Positions 45,679 to 55,090 are shown, counted from the stretch's first letter. The stretch: DNA of 64,000 nt from Bacteroidaceae bacterium (GCA_017616445.1 JAFZYE010000071.1:29820-93819); one strand, 5' to 3'. Notes: a model not told the origin generated them from the letters alone. A program made the numbers and translations.

Positions 45679-48600
45679 CTAACATTTTTTGTTGATTTCT
45701 TGGAGAATTGTGACAGCCTGGCTTACAGAAGTCACACTTTTTATCCAAAGGGAGCGCCGTCCGTCGTGTTCGCGCATCTTGGTGTCGCGTGGATGGAGCG
45801 AAGCATAGTCGATGATGCGTGAGAACTCCTCACTTTCGTAATAGCTGCTTGCGAAGTCGCCGACGAGATAGAGTATCATATTCCCACTCTTCAGGGTCAC
45901 CTTCTCCACTCCTGCCGAAGCTGCCAGCCACTTAAGCGGCATCACTTTCAGGAGTTCCTCACCCTCTTCGGGAATCTGTCCGAAGCGGTCGATAAGACGA
46001 AGACGGAAAGATTCGAGTTGTTCGTATGAAGTGATGGAATCGAGTTCGCGATACAACGTGATGCGCTCTCCACTGCTGGGAACAAACGTCTCAGGGAAGT
46101 GAGCCACAAGGTCGGACTCGACAGAGGCTTCGGTCACAAACGGCACATTTACATAAACAGGTTCCACATCGCCTTGCCCGTCAGTTGCGGGGTGCTGCGA
46201 CATCTCGTGTTTCAGTTCGTCCATCGCTTCGGCCAGCACTTTCTGGTAGGCCTCGTAACCCAAGTCGGCGATGAATCCGCTCTGCTCGGCCCCCAACAGA
46301 TTGCCTGCCCCTCGGATATCGAGATCCTGAAGTGCAATCTGCATACCTGACCCTAACCCTGAGAAGTTCTCCAAGGCTTGGAGCCGTCGTCGGGAGTCGT
46401 CGTTGAGGGCGGCCAACGGGGGAGCCAAGAGATAGCAGAACGCCTTCTTGTTGCTTCGTCCCACTCGTCCACGCATCTGATGCAAGTCGCTCAGTCCGTA
46501 GTTCTGTGCCCCATTGATGATGATGGTGTTCGCATTCGGTATATCGATTCCGTTCTCCACAATCGTGGTCGAGAGCATCACGTCGTAGTCGTAATTCATG
46601 AAGTCGAACACCACCTCTTCCAACTCCTGGGGGTTCATACGTCCATGTCCGACACACACTCGTGCATCGGGAACGTGTTTCTGAATCAGCGCCTTCAGCT
46701 CTTCGAGATTGCTGATTTTGTTGTTCACGAAGAACACCTGTCCGTTACGGCTCATCTCGAAATTGATGGCTTCTGCGATGATTTCGGGCGAGAAGGTATG
46801 AATCTCGGTCTGTATCGGATAGCGGTTGGGGGGCGGGGTCTGTATGATGCTCAGGTCGCGTGCTCCCATGAGCGAGAACTGGAGGGTTCGAGGTATCGGT
46901 GTGGCAGTCATGGTAAGGGTATCTACATTGATTTTCATCTGACGCAGTTTCTCCTTCACCGACACTCCGAACTTCTGTTCCTCATCGATGACCAGCAGCC
47001 CCAGGTCCTTGAATTTCACATCCTTACCTATCAGCTTATGGGTGCCGATGATGATATCCACCTTTCCCTCTTTCAAGTCGTCGAGCACCTCCTTGGTTTG
47101 TTTCGCACTACGTGCACGGCTGATATATTCCACCCTTACAGGGAAGTCCTTCAGTCGCTCTTTGAACGTCTGATAATGCTGATAGGCCAAAATCGTTGTA
47201 GGCACCAAGACAGCTACCTGCTTGCTGTCGGCTGCCGCCTTGAAGGCTGCACGGACGGCGACCTCGGTCTTTCCGAATCCTACATCACCACACACGAGTC
47301 GGTCCATCGGCTGACGCTTCTCCATATCGGTCTTCACATCCTGCGTGGCCTTGAACTGATCGGGCGTATCTTCATAGATGAAGCTGGCCTCCAGCTCATG
47401 CTGCATATAGCTGTCGGGACTGAAAGCAAACCCATCTTCCTGCATACGTTGCGAATAGAGCCGGATGAGGTCGCGAGCGATGTCCTTCACCTTCTTCTTC
47501 ACACGTTCCTTCATCCGCTCCCAGGCACCCGTACCCAGCCGGTTCAGCCGTGGAGCCTCCCCTTCCTTGCCCTTATACTTCGACACCTTATTTAATGCAT
47601 GTATCGATACATACACGATGTCGTCATTCTGATACAGAATCTTTATCATCTCCTGCATGGCTCCGTTCGTAGGCACACGCACGAGTCCTCCGAACTTACC
47701 CACACCGTGATCGATATGCACCACATAGTCGCCCACCTCGAACTGCTGTATCTCCTTCAGCGTCAGGGCTACCTTTCCCCGACGAGCCTTATCGCTCTTC
47801 AGGCTGTACTTATGATAACGGTCGAACAACTGATGGTCTGTAAAGTAGCATTGTTTGGTCGTGTGGTCGATGAAGCCTTCATGAATAGCAGTCGGAACAG
47901 GTGTGAACGTAATCAGCGTATCACCCTTACGGTTGGCGTCGAAGATGTCCTCCAGACGCCGTATCTGCTTTTCGTTATCCGCAAATATGTTGATTGAATA
48001 CCCCTCGCCGATGAGTCGTTCAAACTCGTTCGTCACCAGTTCGAAGTTCTTGTGAAACAAAGGTTGTGTGCCCGTATTAAACGACACCTGCAAGTCCCTT
48101 TGCCCTTCGCCTTTTGCCATTTTCCCAATCTGCACCTTACGCAATCCTGCCACTTCCTTCTCAAATTCCTCACGCGAAGACAAGAAACCAGCATCCAGTT
48201 CTCTCGTATTCTCCGTTAACCGATTACCGCTAACCGCTAACCGATTCTCCGTCTCTGCCTGCCTTGAGAATCCAGCCTTGCAAATCTCCCCTATCTTATC
48301 AGCCACAAAGTCCAGGTTGCGAGCCACGAGAAGCGTATCTTCGGGAAGGAACGAGAGTAAGGAAATGTACTCACTCTGGGTTTCCAGCAGGTCTGGAACG
48401 ATGGTGACCGAATCCAGTTTCTCACCCGACAACTGACTGACGATATCGAACGTGCGGATGCTATCCACCTCATCCCCAAAGAAATCGATACGATACGGAT
48501 CCTCATTACTGAACGAGAACACATCCACGATACTACCACGAATGGCAAACTGACCAGGTTCGTATACATAATCGGTACGCGTGAAGCCCAAATCAAACAG

Positions 48601-49110
48601 CTGCGTTTCCAGTTCCGTCACATCAATCGAGCCCCCTTTCGACAACACGATGGAGTGTTGTTCCACATTCTGACGCGAAACGACCCTCTCGGCTAAGGCA
48701 TCAGGATATGTGACAATAATTAGTTGAGAGTTCTCCTCCGAGAGGGAGGGCTGGAGGACTTTTGTGAGGGTATTGGTTCTGAGCAGCTCATTCGCATCAT
48801 CCTTCTGATTGTATTTGATGGCTCTACGGTACGATGAAGGGAAAAACACGACATCCTTATCGCCCAACATCTGAGTCAGATCATGATAGAAATACCCCGC
48901 ATCTTCCTGATCGTCCAGCACAAACAACACCGTGTCCTTCTTCCCTTCGTCCTTAGCCATACTTCTCAGGATAGCAGCAAAATACAAAGCAGCAGATGAA
49001 CCCTGAAGTCCATCTACCACTACATTAGATTTTCGTTTTGTAATCGCCTCCGCCAATCGCCTCACATCAGGATTCGACGCCAACGATTTCAGTAACTCAT
49101 TAGGTTCCAA
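45679..49110 (-). CDS. mfd: Transcription-repair coupling factor Mfd
   Basis: An ATP-dependent translocase that removes RNA polymerase stalled at DNA lesions and recruits UvrA. The 1143 residues contain the UvrB-homology part (about 1-330), the polymerase-interacting domain (VGDYVVHIDHGVGKFGG, about 455-470) and the RecG-like motor. Walker A is GDVGFGKTE, the DEEQ box is VIDEEQKFG, and TATPIPRTL and QMRGRVGRS follow. A TRCF C-terminal domain ends the protein. Two short stretches in the UvrB-like part, about 118-129 and 286-303, are encoded by intergenic-type repeats, so this copy probably carries extra loops compared with relatives. Confidence 0.95.
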   Translation of the reverse strand: MEPNELLKSLASNPDVRRLAEAITKRKSNVVVDGLQGSSAALYFAAILRSMAKDEGKKDTVLFVLDDQEDAGYFYHDLTQMLGDKDVVFFPSSYRRAIKYNQKDDANELLRTNTLTKVLQPSLSEENSQLIIVTYPDALAERVVSRQNVEQHSIVLSKGGSIDVTELETQLFDLGFTRTDYVYEPGQFAIRGSIVDVFSFSNEDPYRIDFFGDEVDSIRTFDIVSQLSGEKLDSVTIVPDLLETQSEYISLLSFLPEDTLLVARNLDFVADKIGEICKAGFSRQAETENRLAVSGNRLTENTRELDAGFLSSREEFEKEVAGLRKVQIGKMAKGEGQRDLQVSFNTGTQPLFHKNFELVTNEFERLIGEGYSINIFADNEKQIRRLEDIFDANRKGDTLITFTPVPTAIHEGFIDHTTKQCYFTDHQLFDRYHKYSLKSDKARRGKVALTLKEIQQFEVGDYVVHIDHGVGKFGGLVRVPTNGAMQEMIKILYQNDDIVYVSIHALNKVSKYKGKEGEAPRLNRLGTGAWERMKERVKKKVKDIARDLIRLYSQRMQEDGFAFSPDSYMQHELEASFIYEDTPDQFKATQDVKTDMEKRQPMDRLVCGDVGFGKTEVAVRAAFKAAADSKQVAVLVPTTILAYQHYQTFKERLKDFPVRVEYISRARSAKQTKEVLDDLKEGKVDIIIGTHKLIGKDVKFKDLGLLVIDEEQKFGVSVKEKLRQMKINVDTLTMTATPIPRTLQFSLMGARDLSIIQTPPPNRYPIQTEIHTFSPEIIAEAINFEMSRNGQVFFVNNKISNLEELKALIQKHVPDARVCVGHGRMNPQELEEVVFDFMNYDYDVMLSTTIVENGIDIPNANTIIINGAQNYGLSDLHQMRGRVGRSNKKAFCYLLAPPLAALNDDSRRRLQALENFSGLGSGMQIALQDLDIRGAGNLLGAEQSGFIADLGYEAYQKVLAEAMDELKHEMSQHPATDGQGDVEPVYVNVPFVTEASVESDLVAHFPETFVPSSGERITLYRELDSITSYEQLESFRLRLIDRFGQIPEEGEELLKVMPLKWLAASAGVEKVTLKSGNMILYLVGDFASSYYESEEFSRIIDYASLHPRDTKMREHDGRRSLWIKSVTSVSQAVTILQEINKKC
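48202..48255. repeat. Heptamer array inside mfd
   Basis: Seven-bp words CGTTAAC, CGATTAC, CGCTAAC, CGCTAAC, CGATTCT run in frame. On the coding strand they give ENRLAVSGNRLTENTR. Confidence 0.85.
48724..48759. repeat. GC-palindrome remnant inside mfd
   Basis: TCTCCTCCGAGAGGGAGGGC with adjoining AGTTGAGAGT resembles the dispersed palindrome-plus-GAACTC element. It encodes LQPSLSEENSQ in frame. Confidence 0.65.
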
Positions 49111-49119
49111 GAAAAAATT

Positions 49120-49230
49120 GGGTTAATGGGTTATTAGTTTTGAGGTTATTAGGTTAATTGGTTAGTAGGTTAATAGGGAACTCCTAACTTCTAACTCCTA
49201 ACTCCTAACTCCTAACTTCTAACTTTTAAA
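49120..49230. repeat. Intergenic heptamer array upstream of mfd
   Basis: GGTTAAT/GGTTATT words (about 49130-49175) are followed by at least six CTCCTAA/CTTCTAA heptamers (about 49181-49225). It is the longest heptamer run in the window and lies upstream of mfd. Confidence 0.8.
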
Positions 49231-49238
49231 GTCTCTAC

Positions 49239-49355
49239 TTAATAATTCTGTGCAAACAGACGAATGAAACTCAGAGTTTCTTCGCTGGCATGCATCATTG
49301 TCATTCCGTCAAATTGAAAAGAATCGAAATCAGTGTCTTGTGTAAAATCTCTCAT
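49239..49355 (-). CDS. Possible 38-residue small protein
   Basis: An open frame from ATG 49355 to TAA 49239 that encodes MRDFTQDTDFDSFQFDG, then MTMMHASEETLSFIRLFA, ending QNY. The composition is balanced and looks protein-like, with a probable amphipathic helix in the second half. It occupies most of the otherwise unexplained DNA between a heptamer array and the broken TlpA gene. No clear promoter or ribosome site is visible. I do not recognise a family with certainty, so it is offered as a candidate small gene. Confidence 0.45.
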   Translation of the reverse strand: MRDFTQDTDFDSFQFDGMTMMHASEETLSFIRLFAQNY

Positions 49356-49458
49356 AGGCTGCAATGGGATTAGTGATTAATATGCTTTTACCTATATAAC
49401 GTAAAACCTTCACTTTTATTTTGCAAACCCGAAAAAAATTTTTACTTTGGACTTCAAT

Positions 49459-49490
49459 CACTCCCCCTAAAGGGGGTTGGGGGGTCCTCA
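49459..49490. repeat. GC-palindrome repeat at the end of the TlpA pseudogene
   Basis: CTCCCCCTAAAGGGGGTTGG followed by GGGGTCC touches the stop codon of the thioredoxin gene, the same layout as at the carboxylesterase stop near 6.07 kb. Confidence 0.7.
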
Positions 49491-50498
49491 ATCTTTCAGA
49501 TATTTCTCCACAGCCTCCATGATTTCGGGGCCTCGAAGTCCACGACGCAGTATCTTCCCATCAGGACCGAACAGAATAATCTGTGGGATGGTCGTCACTC
49601 CATAAGGCTCTGATGCCTCACCCCAATTGTTCAGAATCTGAGGATACTCTATACCCAACTGCTTTATAGATGCCTTCGTGTCTTCCGGCTTATCCGAGGT
49701 AGCGATACCTACAGCCACGAAGTTCTTGTTCTTGTATTTGTTCCACACCTCTATGATATTAGGAACCTCTTTCTTGCATGGTCCGCATCATGAAGCCCAG
49801 AAATCGATGAGCACATATTTACCTTTGCCCACATAGTCCGACAACCGCTGAATCTTACCCTCGTACGGCACTTCAAAATCCTTGAACATCATGCCTTCCT
49901 CCGTCGGAGCAATCCGTGCATATTCTTCACGCCTCTTTTTCAACCAAGGAACTGCCTTCAGACCCTCGTTACCCTTGTCATACAACTCCTTGAATGTGTT
50001 CTTCTCGAAATACGAATTATAAAAATAGAATGCACGGGCACTCAATGCGTCGTTCATGTGAGCCTTCACCAGGGCTAACACCTTTTCCGCATGTACCCTA
50101 TCATTTTCCTGTTCAGTGATTTCACCATCACGCAACTTCTTTTCATAAACCGCCAGTTCGTCACTCAGGTTGCAGAACGCCTCGTTCAGCGGAGCACCCC
50201 CTCCATAAAAGTTGTTACCACGTAAGCTGATCGTACCAGGCTCCAGAATGAACTGTCCCATCAACTCACCTTCCTTGGTCATGATTTCCACAAACCTCGT
50301 CTGGTCGGTATTCCCTTTAAACGTAAACACTCCATCTTTCACAACAGCCGAATCCAACCGACCTTCAATACCCACCTCTTGCAGATACACACGTGTAGTT
50401 CCATGATAATCCTTACCTGTGATGCTGTACGCACCCTTCTGTGCCCCAGCACCCATACATGCCATAACGGCACAAGCACATAAAACAAGCCTTTTCAT
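49488..50498 (-). pseudogene. TlpA-type thioredoxin, interrupted by TGA at the WCGPC motif
   Basis: A periplasmic thiol-disulfide protein of the kind common in Bacteroidetes: signal peptide (1-19), DUF4369-like domain (about 20-115), helical linker, then a TlpA/thioredoxin domain. The frame runs from 50498, reaches FWAS and meets TGA at 49788-49790, then continues in the same frame with CGPCKKEVPN to the end at 49488. The family has W before CGPC, so a single G-to-A change (TGG to TGA) explains the break. The rest looks intact, including the cis-Pro in TTIPQI, so the lesion is recent or an error. The first 236 residues alone would lack the active site. Confidence 0.85.
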
Positions 50499-50639
50499 TT
50501 ACTATTTACAATTTACAATTTTATTCTTTAAGAAGTTATCGTTTCACTCGAAGTTATAGAAGTTATCGGCCTACGGCCTCGGAGTTATCACTTCGTTCGA
50601 CGATACTTTGCTAATGTTAACACCCATTGGTGTCGTCTG

Positions 50640-50750
50640 TCACTCCTGTACTCCTGCCACTCCTGTCACTCCTAATTTACAATTTTTACATTTACCATTC
50701 TACATTTTACATCTGTCCTCCCCTTTGGGGGAGTTAGAGGGGGCTTTCCC
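50640..50750. repeat. 9-bp repeat and GC palindrome downstream of the caspase gene
   Basis: CACTCCTGT-type 9-bp words (about 50640-50675) are followed by CCTCCCCTTTGGGGGAG (about 50717-50733) and TTAGAGGGGGC, ending at the caspase stop. Confidence 0.7.
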
Positions 50751-52115
50751 TCATTTCAGTTTCCACTCACGCCATTCTTCTCCTACAGCAGTCGAAGGAA
50801 CAACGGTAGGAGTCTGTTTCTTTAAGTTGAGGGCACTCTGACGACGCACCTGCATCACAAGATAGTCGCTCAACTCGTCCAGTGTGGTCTCACCTGCACT
50901 CTGTTGCAGTTTCTTCAGCAGGAAATAAGTAAAGAGTCCATGCCCTTTCTCTTTGTAAGGCCAGGCAGTCTCGTCACCCATAGCAGACGAGAACATCACC
51001 ATCTGTCCCTTGGGCGACACCTCTTTCGGTTTGATTACTACGCCACGGTTCTCTGCCAAGACGCCCTCACCTCGTTGTGCCCCACTGAAACAAGCGTCAA
51101 GGAACACCACGATACTACGTGCTCCTGTAGAAGCCAAATCGCTGATGAGTTTACCCGTAGGATAGCATATATTCGTCTTCTGCGGATCAGCATCTACAGG
51201 CATCAGGTAAGCATCCTTCGTCTGTTCGTTCGGTATACCGTGTCCAGCGTAGTAGAAGATAAGGTTCAGTTCGCCTTCAGGGAATGTCTCAGCAATATTT
51301 TTCACGTCAGCTACCGCTCCCACAAGCGAGCCATAAGTGGCATCAGGCAGGTAAATCACCTGTTTCTCGGGCACGCCCAGCACCTTACGGCAATACTCAG
51401 CAAACATAGAGGCATCATTCAGTGCAAACTGCACAGGAGCCACGCTTGCATAGTTCTCGTTGCCAATCACCAAAGCCAGCGTATTCTCGTGCTGCTCGTT
51501 CGTCTCTGGCAGGTTCTGGTCAACCTCGCTGATATACTTTATCTCCGTCTTGGGTTTCTCCAGTTGCAGTTCCACATCCTCGCTCTCTCCGATAGCCAGA
51601 ATGCCGTTCACCCAACTCTCGAACGAAGTAGCCGAACCACTCCAATCGTTGTTGTAGATACTCTCCAATGCAGTCCGAGCACGCGCATACCCTTTCTTCA
51701 GCGAAGTCTTCAACCATCGCTGGCACTGTCGTTTGTCGTTCGCACACAACTCAGCCATGTAGTAGCAGGCCTCTCCCCCACCATCCTCCGTATATAGCTT
51801 CTCTGCCACGCCACGATAGTCGTAGTATTTCAGCGGATCCATCTTGTACATGATACGACACGCATCAGCATTACCCGCATCAGCAGCCTTCTTGATAAGC
51901 CGCTTACCCTCTTCCGCTTTCTGGACCGTCACCCCACTGATACCTGTCAGGTAACTATAACCCAGCAGATACTGCGCATGCAAGTCTCCCTGCTTCACCT
52001 GAGCCTTCAGCACCTTCAGTTCCTCCGCATTCTTCGGTAGCTCCTCGTCACTCTGGGCATAGATGCCGGTCGAAAGCAGCAACAAGCATACAATGTATTT
52101 GATTTTTGTTTTCAT
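50751..52115 (-). CDS. Exported caspase-family (C14) protease with Sel1 repeats
   Basis: A 454-residue protein with a signal peptide (1-20, IYA), so it should act in the periplasm or at the surface. Residues about 30-160 are Sel1/TPR-like helices. The caspase-like domain runs from about 212 (TLALVIGNENY) to 435. The catalytic pair is intact: His292 in YYAGHG and Cys342 in DACFSG. The family cleaves after basic or acidic residues depending on subtype; specificity cannot be told here. It is the last gene of a tight operon (17-bp gap) behind a lipoprotein and two paralogous envelope proteins, which are plausible partners or substrates. Confidence 0.9.
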   Translation of the reverse strand: MKTKIKYIVCLLLLSTGIYAQSDEELPKNAEELKVLKAQVKQGDLHAQYLLGYSYLTGISGVTVQKAEEGKRLIKKAADAGNADACRIMYKMDPLKYYDYRGVAEKLYTEDGGGEACYYMAELCANDKRQCQRWLKTSLKKGYARARTALESIYNNDWSGSATSFESWVNGILAIGESEDVELQLEKPKTEIKYISEVDQNLPETNEQHENTLALVIGNENYASVAPVQFALNDASMFAEYCRKVLGVPEKQVIYLPDATYGSLVGAVADVKNIAETFPEGELNLIFYYAGHGIPNEQTKDAYLMPVDADPQKTNICYPTGKLISDLASTGARSIVVFLDACFSGAQRGEGVLAENRGVVIKPKEVSPKGQMVMFSSAMGDETAWPYKEKGHGLFTYFLLKKLQQSAGETTLDELSDYLVMQVRRQSALNLKKQTPTVVPSTAVGEEWREWKLK

Positions 52116-52132
52116 ATTTTCATTTATCGTGA

Positions 52133-53461
52133 TTAATATTCACAAACAGGGCGAATTGACATAAGGGCCGCCTTATTACGCGGATTAATCTCATGGGAAC
52201 CATTTGCATTGAGTTGTAGATAATAATAGTCTTTGTAGTAACTAGAACTATTAACCGTTCCAGACATATAACAAGCTTCATTCCCTTTCGAGGACAACAA
52301 ATCAGCTTGAAGATACTCACGGTAATAGAATCCATCACTCGTATATCCATAATAATATTCGTATGGATTATAATACGAATCATATGTGACCCATCCAGCT
52401 AATGGGAAATCAATGTAGTTTCCATTAGGTCCCGTACAACGCATCACATCACCTTGTAATGTCCACGTACAATAAATATTAAGCACGTTCAGTTCGTTTG
52501 CAGTCGGGAGTCTGTACCCTTGTCCTAATTCTGACGTAACAATATCATAACTTGTGCCAGCAATACTTGTAGTTGGGCGTGTGAAGTTGCCCGTTATGCT
52601 ACCTAATGGATATCCCAAGAATTCACCATATCCATAATAACCACCTGTCTGATATGGAGATGTTGCGCCAAGATTACATGTTGCCCATTTCAATCCATCT
52701 CCTAGTCCTAAGTCGACAAACTCTGGTTTCACATATGAAGTTGGAGTTGTGATTGTCTTCTTCTTAGAAAAAGCCAATGTTTCAGTTGATTCCCTATTAG
52801 GATTGTTCTGGAAGTCGATTAAAAAACAAGCTTCAAATTCGTATGTCGTTCCTTTTCGAAGACTAATGAAGTTCATTCGCCAGGTATTTGTACCGTCTAT
52901 GCGCTGACCCTTCAACTGAATAGCTTGATTGTCCTGGAACGTCGTGAAATATAGCTGTGATGACTCAAGATTGAGTTTATCAAAATCATTAACATCTATT
53001 GATACTGAAACAAAGTTTGGATTGACTTCATCAAATTCAATCTCACCTAAACTGAAATTATTCGTTGTGAACGACACAGGATTTTTACTATATATTTCTT
53101 TTTCCACTTCATTTAACCTTGCTTCCCAATAATAATAAGTTGTATTTGGAGTCAAACCATCAACTTCAATGTAACGTACAGCATTATTCTTTACGATATT
53201 TGTTATTTTCTTCGCCTTGGCGGTATTAAGGGTCGAAGATGTTCCAACATAATAGTAAATACCTTCTTCTGAAGTAGCTGGAATACGAGCATACGTAGCC
53301 AATATGAGTGTCGGAGCATAGTGATTATATTCACCATCCTCAATATACTTTGTGGTTTCACGCGGAGTATTCTCTAACAGAAAATCCAAATCCTCCAAGT
53401 TCTCACATCCTGTAAGAATGACGGTCAATATCAATAGTCCAAATATTCTAATTCTCTTCAT
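52133..53461 (-). CDS. Lipoprotein with FISUMP/DUF1566-like C-terminal domain
   Basis: A 442-residue predicted lipoprotein (signal ending ILTGCE, lipidated Cys at 19). The N-terminal half contains a fibronectin-III-like stretch (VDGLTPNTTYYYWEARL, about 95-115) and a second beta domain. The C-terminal part (about 250-442) matches the Fibrobacter-major-paralogue-type fold: FVDLGLGDGLKWATCNLGA, YRLPTANELN, CTW and a final ISIRPVCEY-like MSIRPVCEY strand. Such proteins are usually surface-exposed binding proteins. It sits between the paralogue pair and the caspase with 16-17 bp gaps, so all four are co-expressed. Confidence 0.8.
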   Translation of the reverse strand: MKRIRIFGLLILTVILTGCENLEDLDFLLENTPRETTKYIEDGEYNHYAPTLILATYARIPATSEEGIYYYVGTSSTLNTAKAKKITNIVKNNAVRYIEVDGLTPNTTYYYWEARLNEVEKEIYSKNPVSFTTNNFSLGEIEFDEVNPNFVSVSIDVNDFDKLNLESSQLYFTTFQDNQAIQLKGQRIDGTNTWRMNFISLRKGTTYEFEACFLIDFQNNPNRESTETLAFSKKKTITTPTSYVKPEFVDLGLGDGLKWATCNLGATSPYQTGGYYGYGEFLGYPLGSITGNFTRPTTSIAGTSYDIVTSELGQGYRLPTANELNVLNIYCTWTLQGDVMRCTGPNGNYIDFPLAGWVTYDSYYNPYEYYYGYTSDGFYYREYLQADLLSSKGNEACYMSGTVNSSSYYKDYYYLQLNANGSHEINPRNKAALMSIRPVCEY

Positions 53462-53477
53462 ATGATTTCATTTTTAA

Positions 53478-54302
53478 TTAAAAACTATAGCCAATTCCAA
53501 AATGAGCATTAAATTTTACCTTACCATTTTCCTTACCAATTAAAGAGCTACCTCCATTCACTACGACATGTCCCATTCTCAACATGAGACCAACTTCTAA
53601 TGGCATACCAGATATGGATGTATTCGTATCTTTATAGGTCATACCAGTATCACCATCTTTCACAACAACTTTTCTATTAATGTAACCTGTACCCAAATAT
53701 AAGTGCAAAGGACTGCCCAATCTGAAGATCACACCTCCTGTGATCGACATATAACCCGTGTCATACTCTGTCCAATCATGATACATATTCACATTTGGAT
53801 TATAGAAGTAATGACTACTCTTCGCAGAATAAGCATGATTTGTGAAGTCCATTTCACCATCATCTGAAGGACAGCCGCTATATTGGAAACGTCCGTAGAC
53901 ACCAACGTCTTTCACAGTTCCTACCATCACGCCAATAGGGAAGTCTGACATTTTACTATTGACAACCGTACCCTGAGCACTCACAAAGAAGTGATAGTAC
54001 GTTGCCTGCTCATTCCATCGTGTGGCCTCTTTCAGCACCACTGTCATGTTGGAACGCACATTCGTATCTACCGATTTCATACCAGCACTGCTGATGTGTA
54101 CCTTATTGATAATAACAGGTGTCTCTAACGAGAAACGTCCATCAATACTTGTCATCGTATAGAAGCTCGTACCTGTCGCTTCCACTCGTGCACCCGAAAT
54201 CGGATTCCCTGCTCTATCTGTGACAATACCGGTTGTCACCTGTTGTGCTGAAGCCCCTAAGCTCAGCAGCCACATGATCAGTATAATTATTTTCCTATTC
54301 AT
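53478..54302 (-). CDS. CarboxypepD_reg envelope protein, paralogue 2
   Basis: A 274-residue exported protein (signal ending ASAQ, about residue 19) with a carboxypeptidase-regulatory-like beta-sandwich (about 20-95: TGIVTDRAGNPISGARVEA, IDGRFSLE). A C-terminal beta-rich domain follows, with SITGGVIFRLGSPLHLYLGT and a last strand FGIGYSF that looks like a small outer-membrane barrel. It is clearly homologous to the next gene upstream. The C-terminal pattern suggests an outer-membrane protein displaying a beta-sandwich. Function unknown. Confidence 0.78.
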   Translation of the reverse strand: MNRKIIILIMWLLSLGASAQQVTTGIVTDRAGNPISGARVEATGTSFYTMTSIDGRFSLETPVIINKVHISSAGMKSVDTNVRSNMTVVLKEATRWNEQATYYHFFVSAQGTVVNSKMSDFPIGVMVGTVKDVGVYGRFQYSGCPSDDGEMDFTNHAYSAKSSHYFYNPNVNMYHDWTEYDTGYMSITGGVIFRLGSPLHLYLGTGYINRKVVVKDGDTGMTYKDTNTSISGMPLEVGLMLRMGHVVVNGGSSLIGKENGKVKFNAHFGIGYSF

Positions 54303-54319
54303 AATTTATATTTGATTTT

Positions 54320-55090
54320 TCAGAACATAACTCCCACACCCACCTGAACGGCAAAGTTGTATTTGTAAGCAGTAGTACCAAGGTTGAAGTTCAAATGCTT
54401 GTAGTTCATCATCAGTCCAAGGTCGATTGTAAGTCCACTGTAGCTGGTCGAGTCATAAACATCACCGTCTGTTTTCTCATCCACCTTATAATACTTTCCG
54501 TTCGACTCATACAACAAAGTTTTCTTGACATATCCAAGACCCGTATATAGATGCAATGGACACCCCAGCCTAATGACAGGGCCAGCCGACAGAGCCAGAT
54601 AATCACGAGTGTTATAATAGTGTCCCATTGACCCGTTTGTTGTTGAATGCATTCCTGCAGCGACAAAACGCACATAACCTCCGTATGTCTTCACAAAACC
54701 AGCCATAACACCATAAGGTTGATCAATACCGCTTAACGACCATTCAAAGGTTGTGTTGGCATTCACAAAGAATCTGGTACGGGAAGGAGTCTCAGTCCAC
54801 CAAGTGTTGTCTTTCAGCATCACGATGGTATTCTGCCCTAACAGCTGCGTCGCAGTGGCCTTACCTGCTGCACTGATGGTAGCTTTGATTACAGGAGCCG
54901 GTGCTTCCAACTGGAAATGTCCATCAATGGCAGTAGTCGCGGAAAGTGGTTGTCCAATCGCATTCACCTTTGCGCCAGATATCGGCAGTCCGACTTTATC
55001 AACAACCTGACCGGTGATTGTTGATTGTGCCATCGCATCCATACTGACAAGGCAGAACGTAAAGATAAGGATTTTCAACTTCATATACAT
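54320..55090 (-). CDS. CarboxypepD_reg envelope protein, paralogue 1
   Basis: A 256-residue paralogue of the gene at 53478-54302 and the first gene of the caspase operon. Signal peptide to about residue 21 (AMAQ). The beta-sandwich runs about 22-95 (ITGQVVDKVGLPISGAKVNA, IDGHFQLE). The barrel-like C-terminal domain contains LSAGPVIRLGCPLHLYTGLG and ends VGVGVMF. Conservation between the pair is best in the sandwich and in the RLGxPLHLY strand. They probably arose by tandem duplication. The upstream DNA holds only a weak -7-like sequence. Confidence 0.78.
   Translation of the reverse strand: MYMKLKILIFTFCLVSMDAMAQSTITGQVVDKVGLPISGAKVNAIGQPLSATTAIDGHFQLEAPAPVIKATISAAGKATATQLLGQNTIVMLKDNTWWTETPSRTRFFVNANTTFEWSLSGIDQPYGVMAGFVKTYGGYVRFVAAGMHSTTNGSMGHYYNTRDYLALSAGPVIRLGCPLHLYTGLGYVKKTLLYESNGKYYKVDEKTDGDVYDSTSYSGLTIDLGLMMNYKHLNFNLGTTAYKYNFAVQVGVGVMF

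Noticed and set aside
49488-49790. Selenoprotein with TGA as selenocysteine
   Set aside because: TGA replaces the Trp, not a Cys, and both Cys of CGPC are normal codons; no SECIS-like hairpin was identified right after it. A nonsense change is simpler.
51520-51797. Open frames antisense to the caspase gene
   Set aside because: They are shadows of a high-GC third-position coding region, without start signals.
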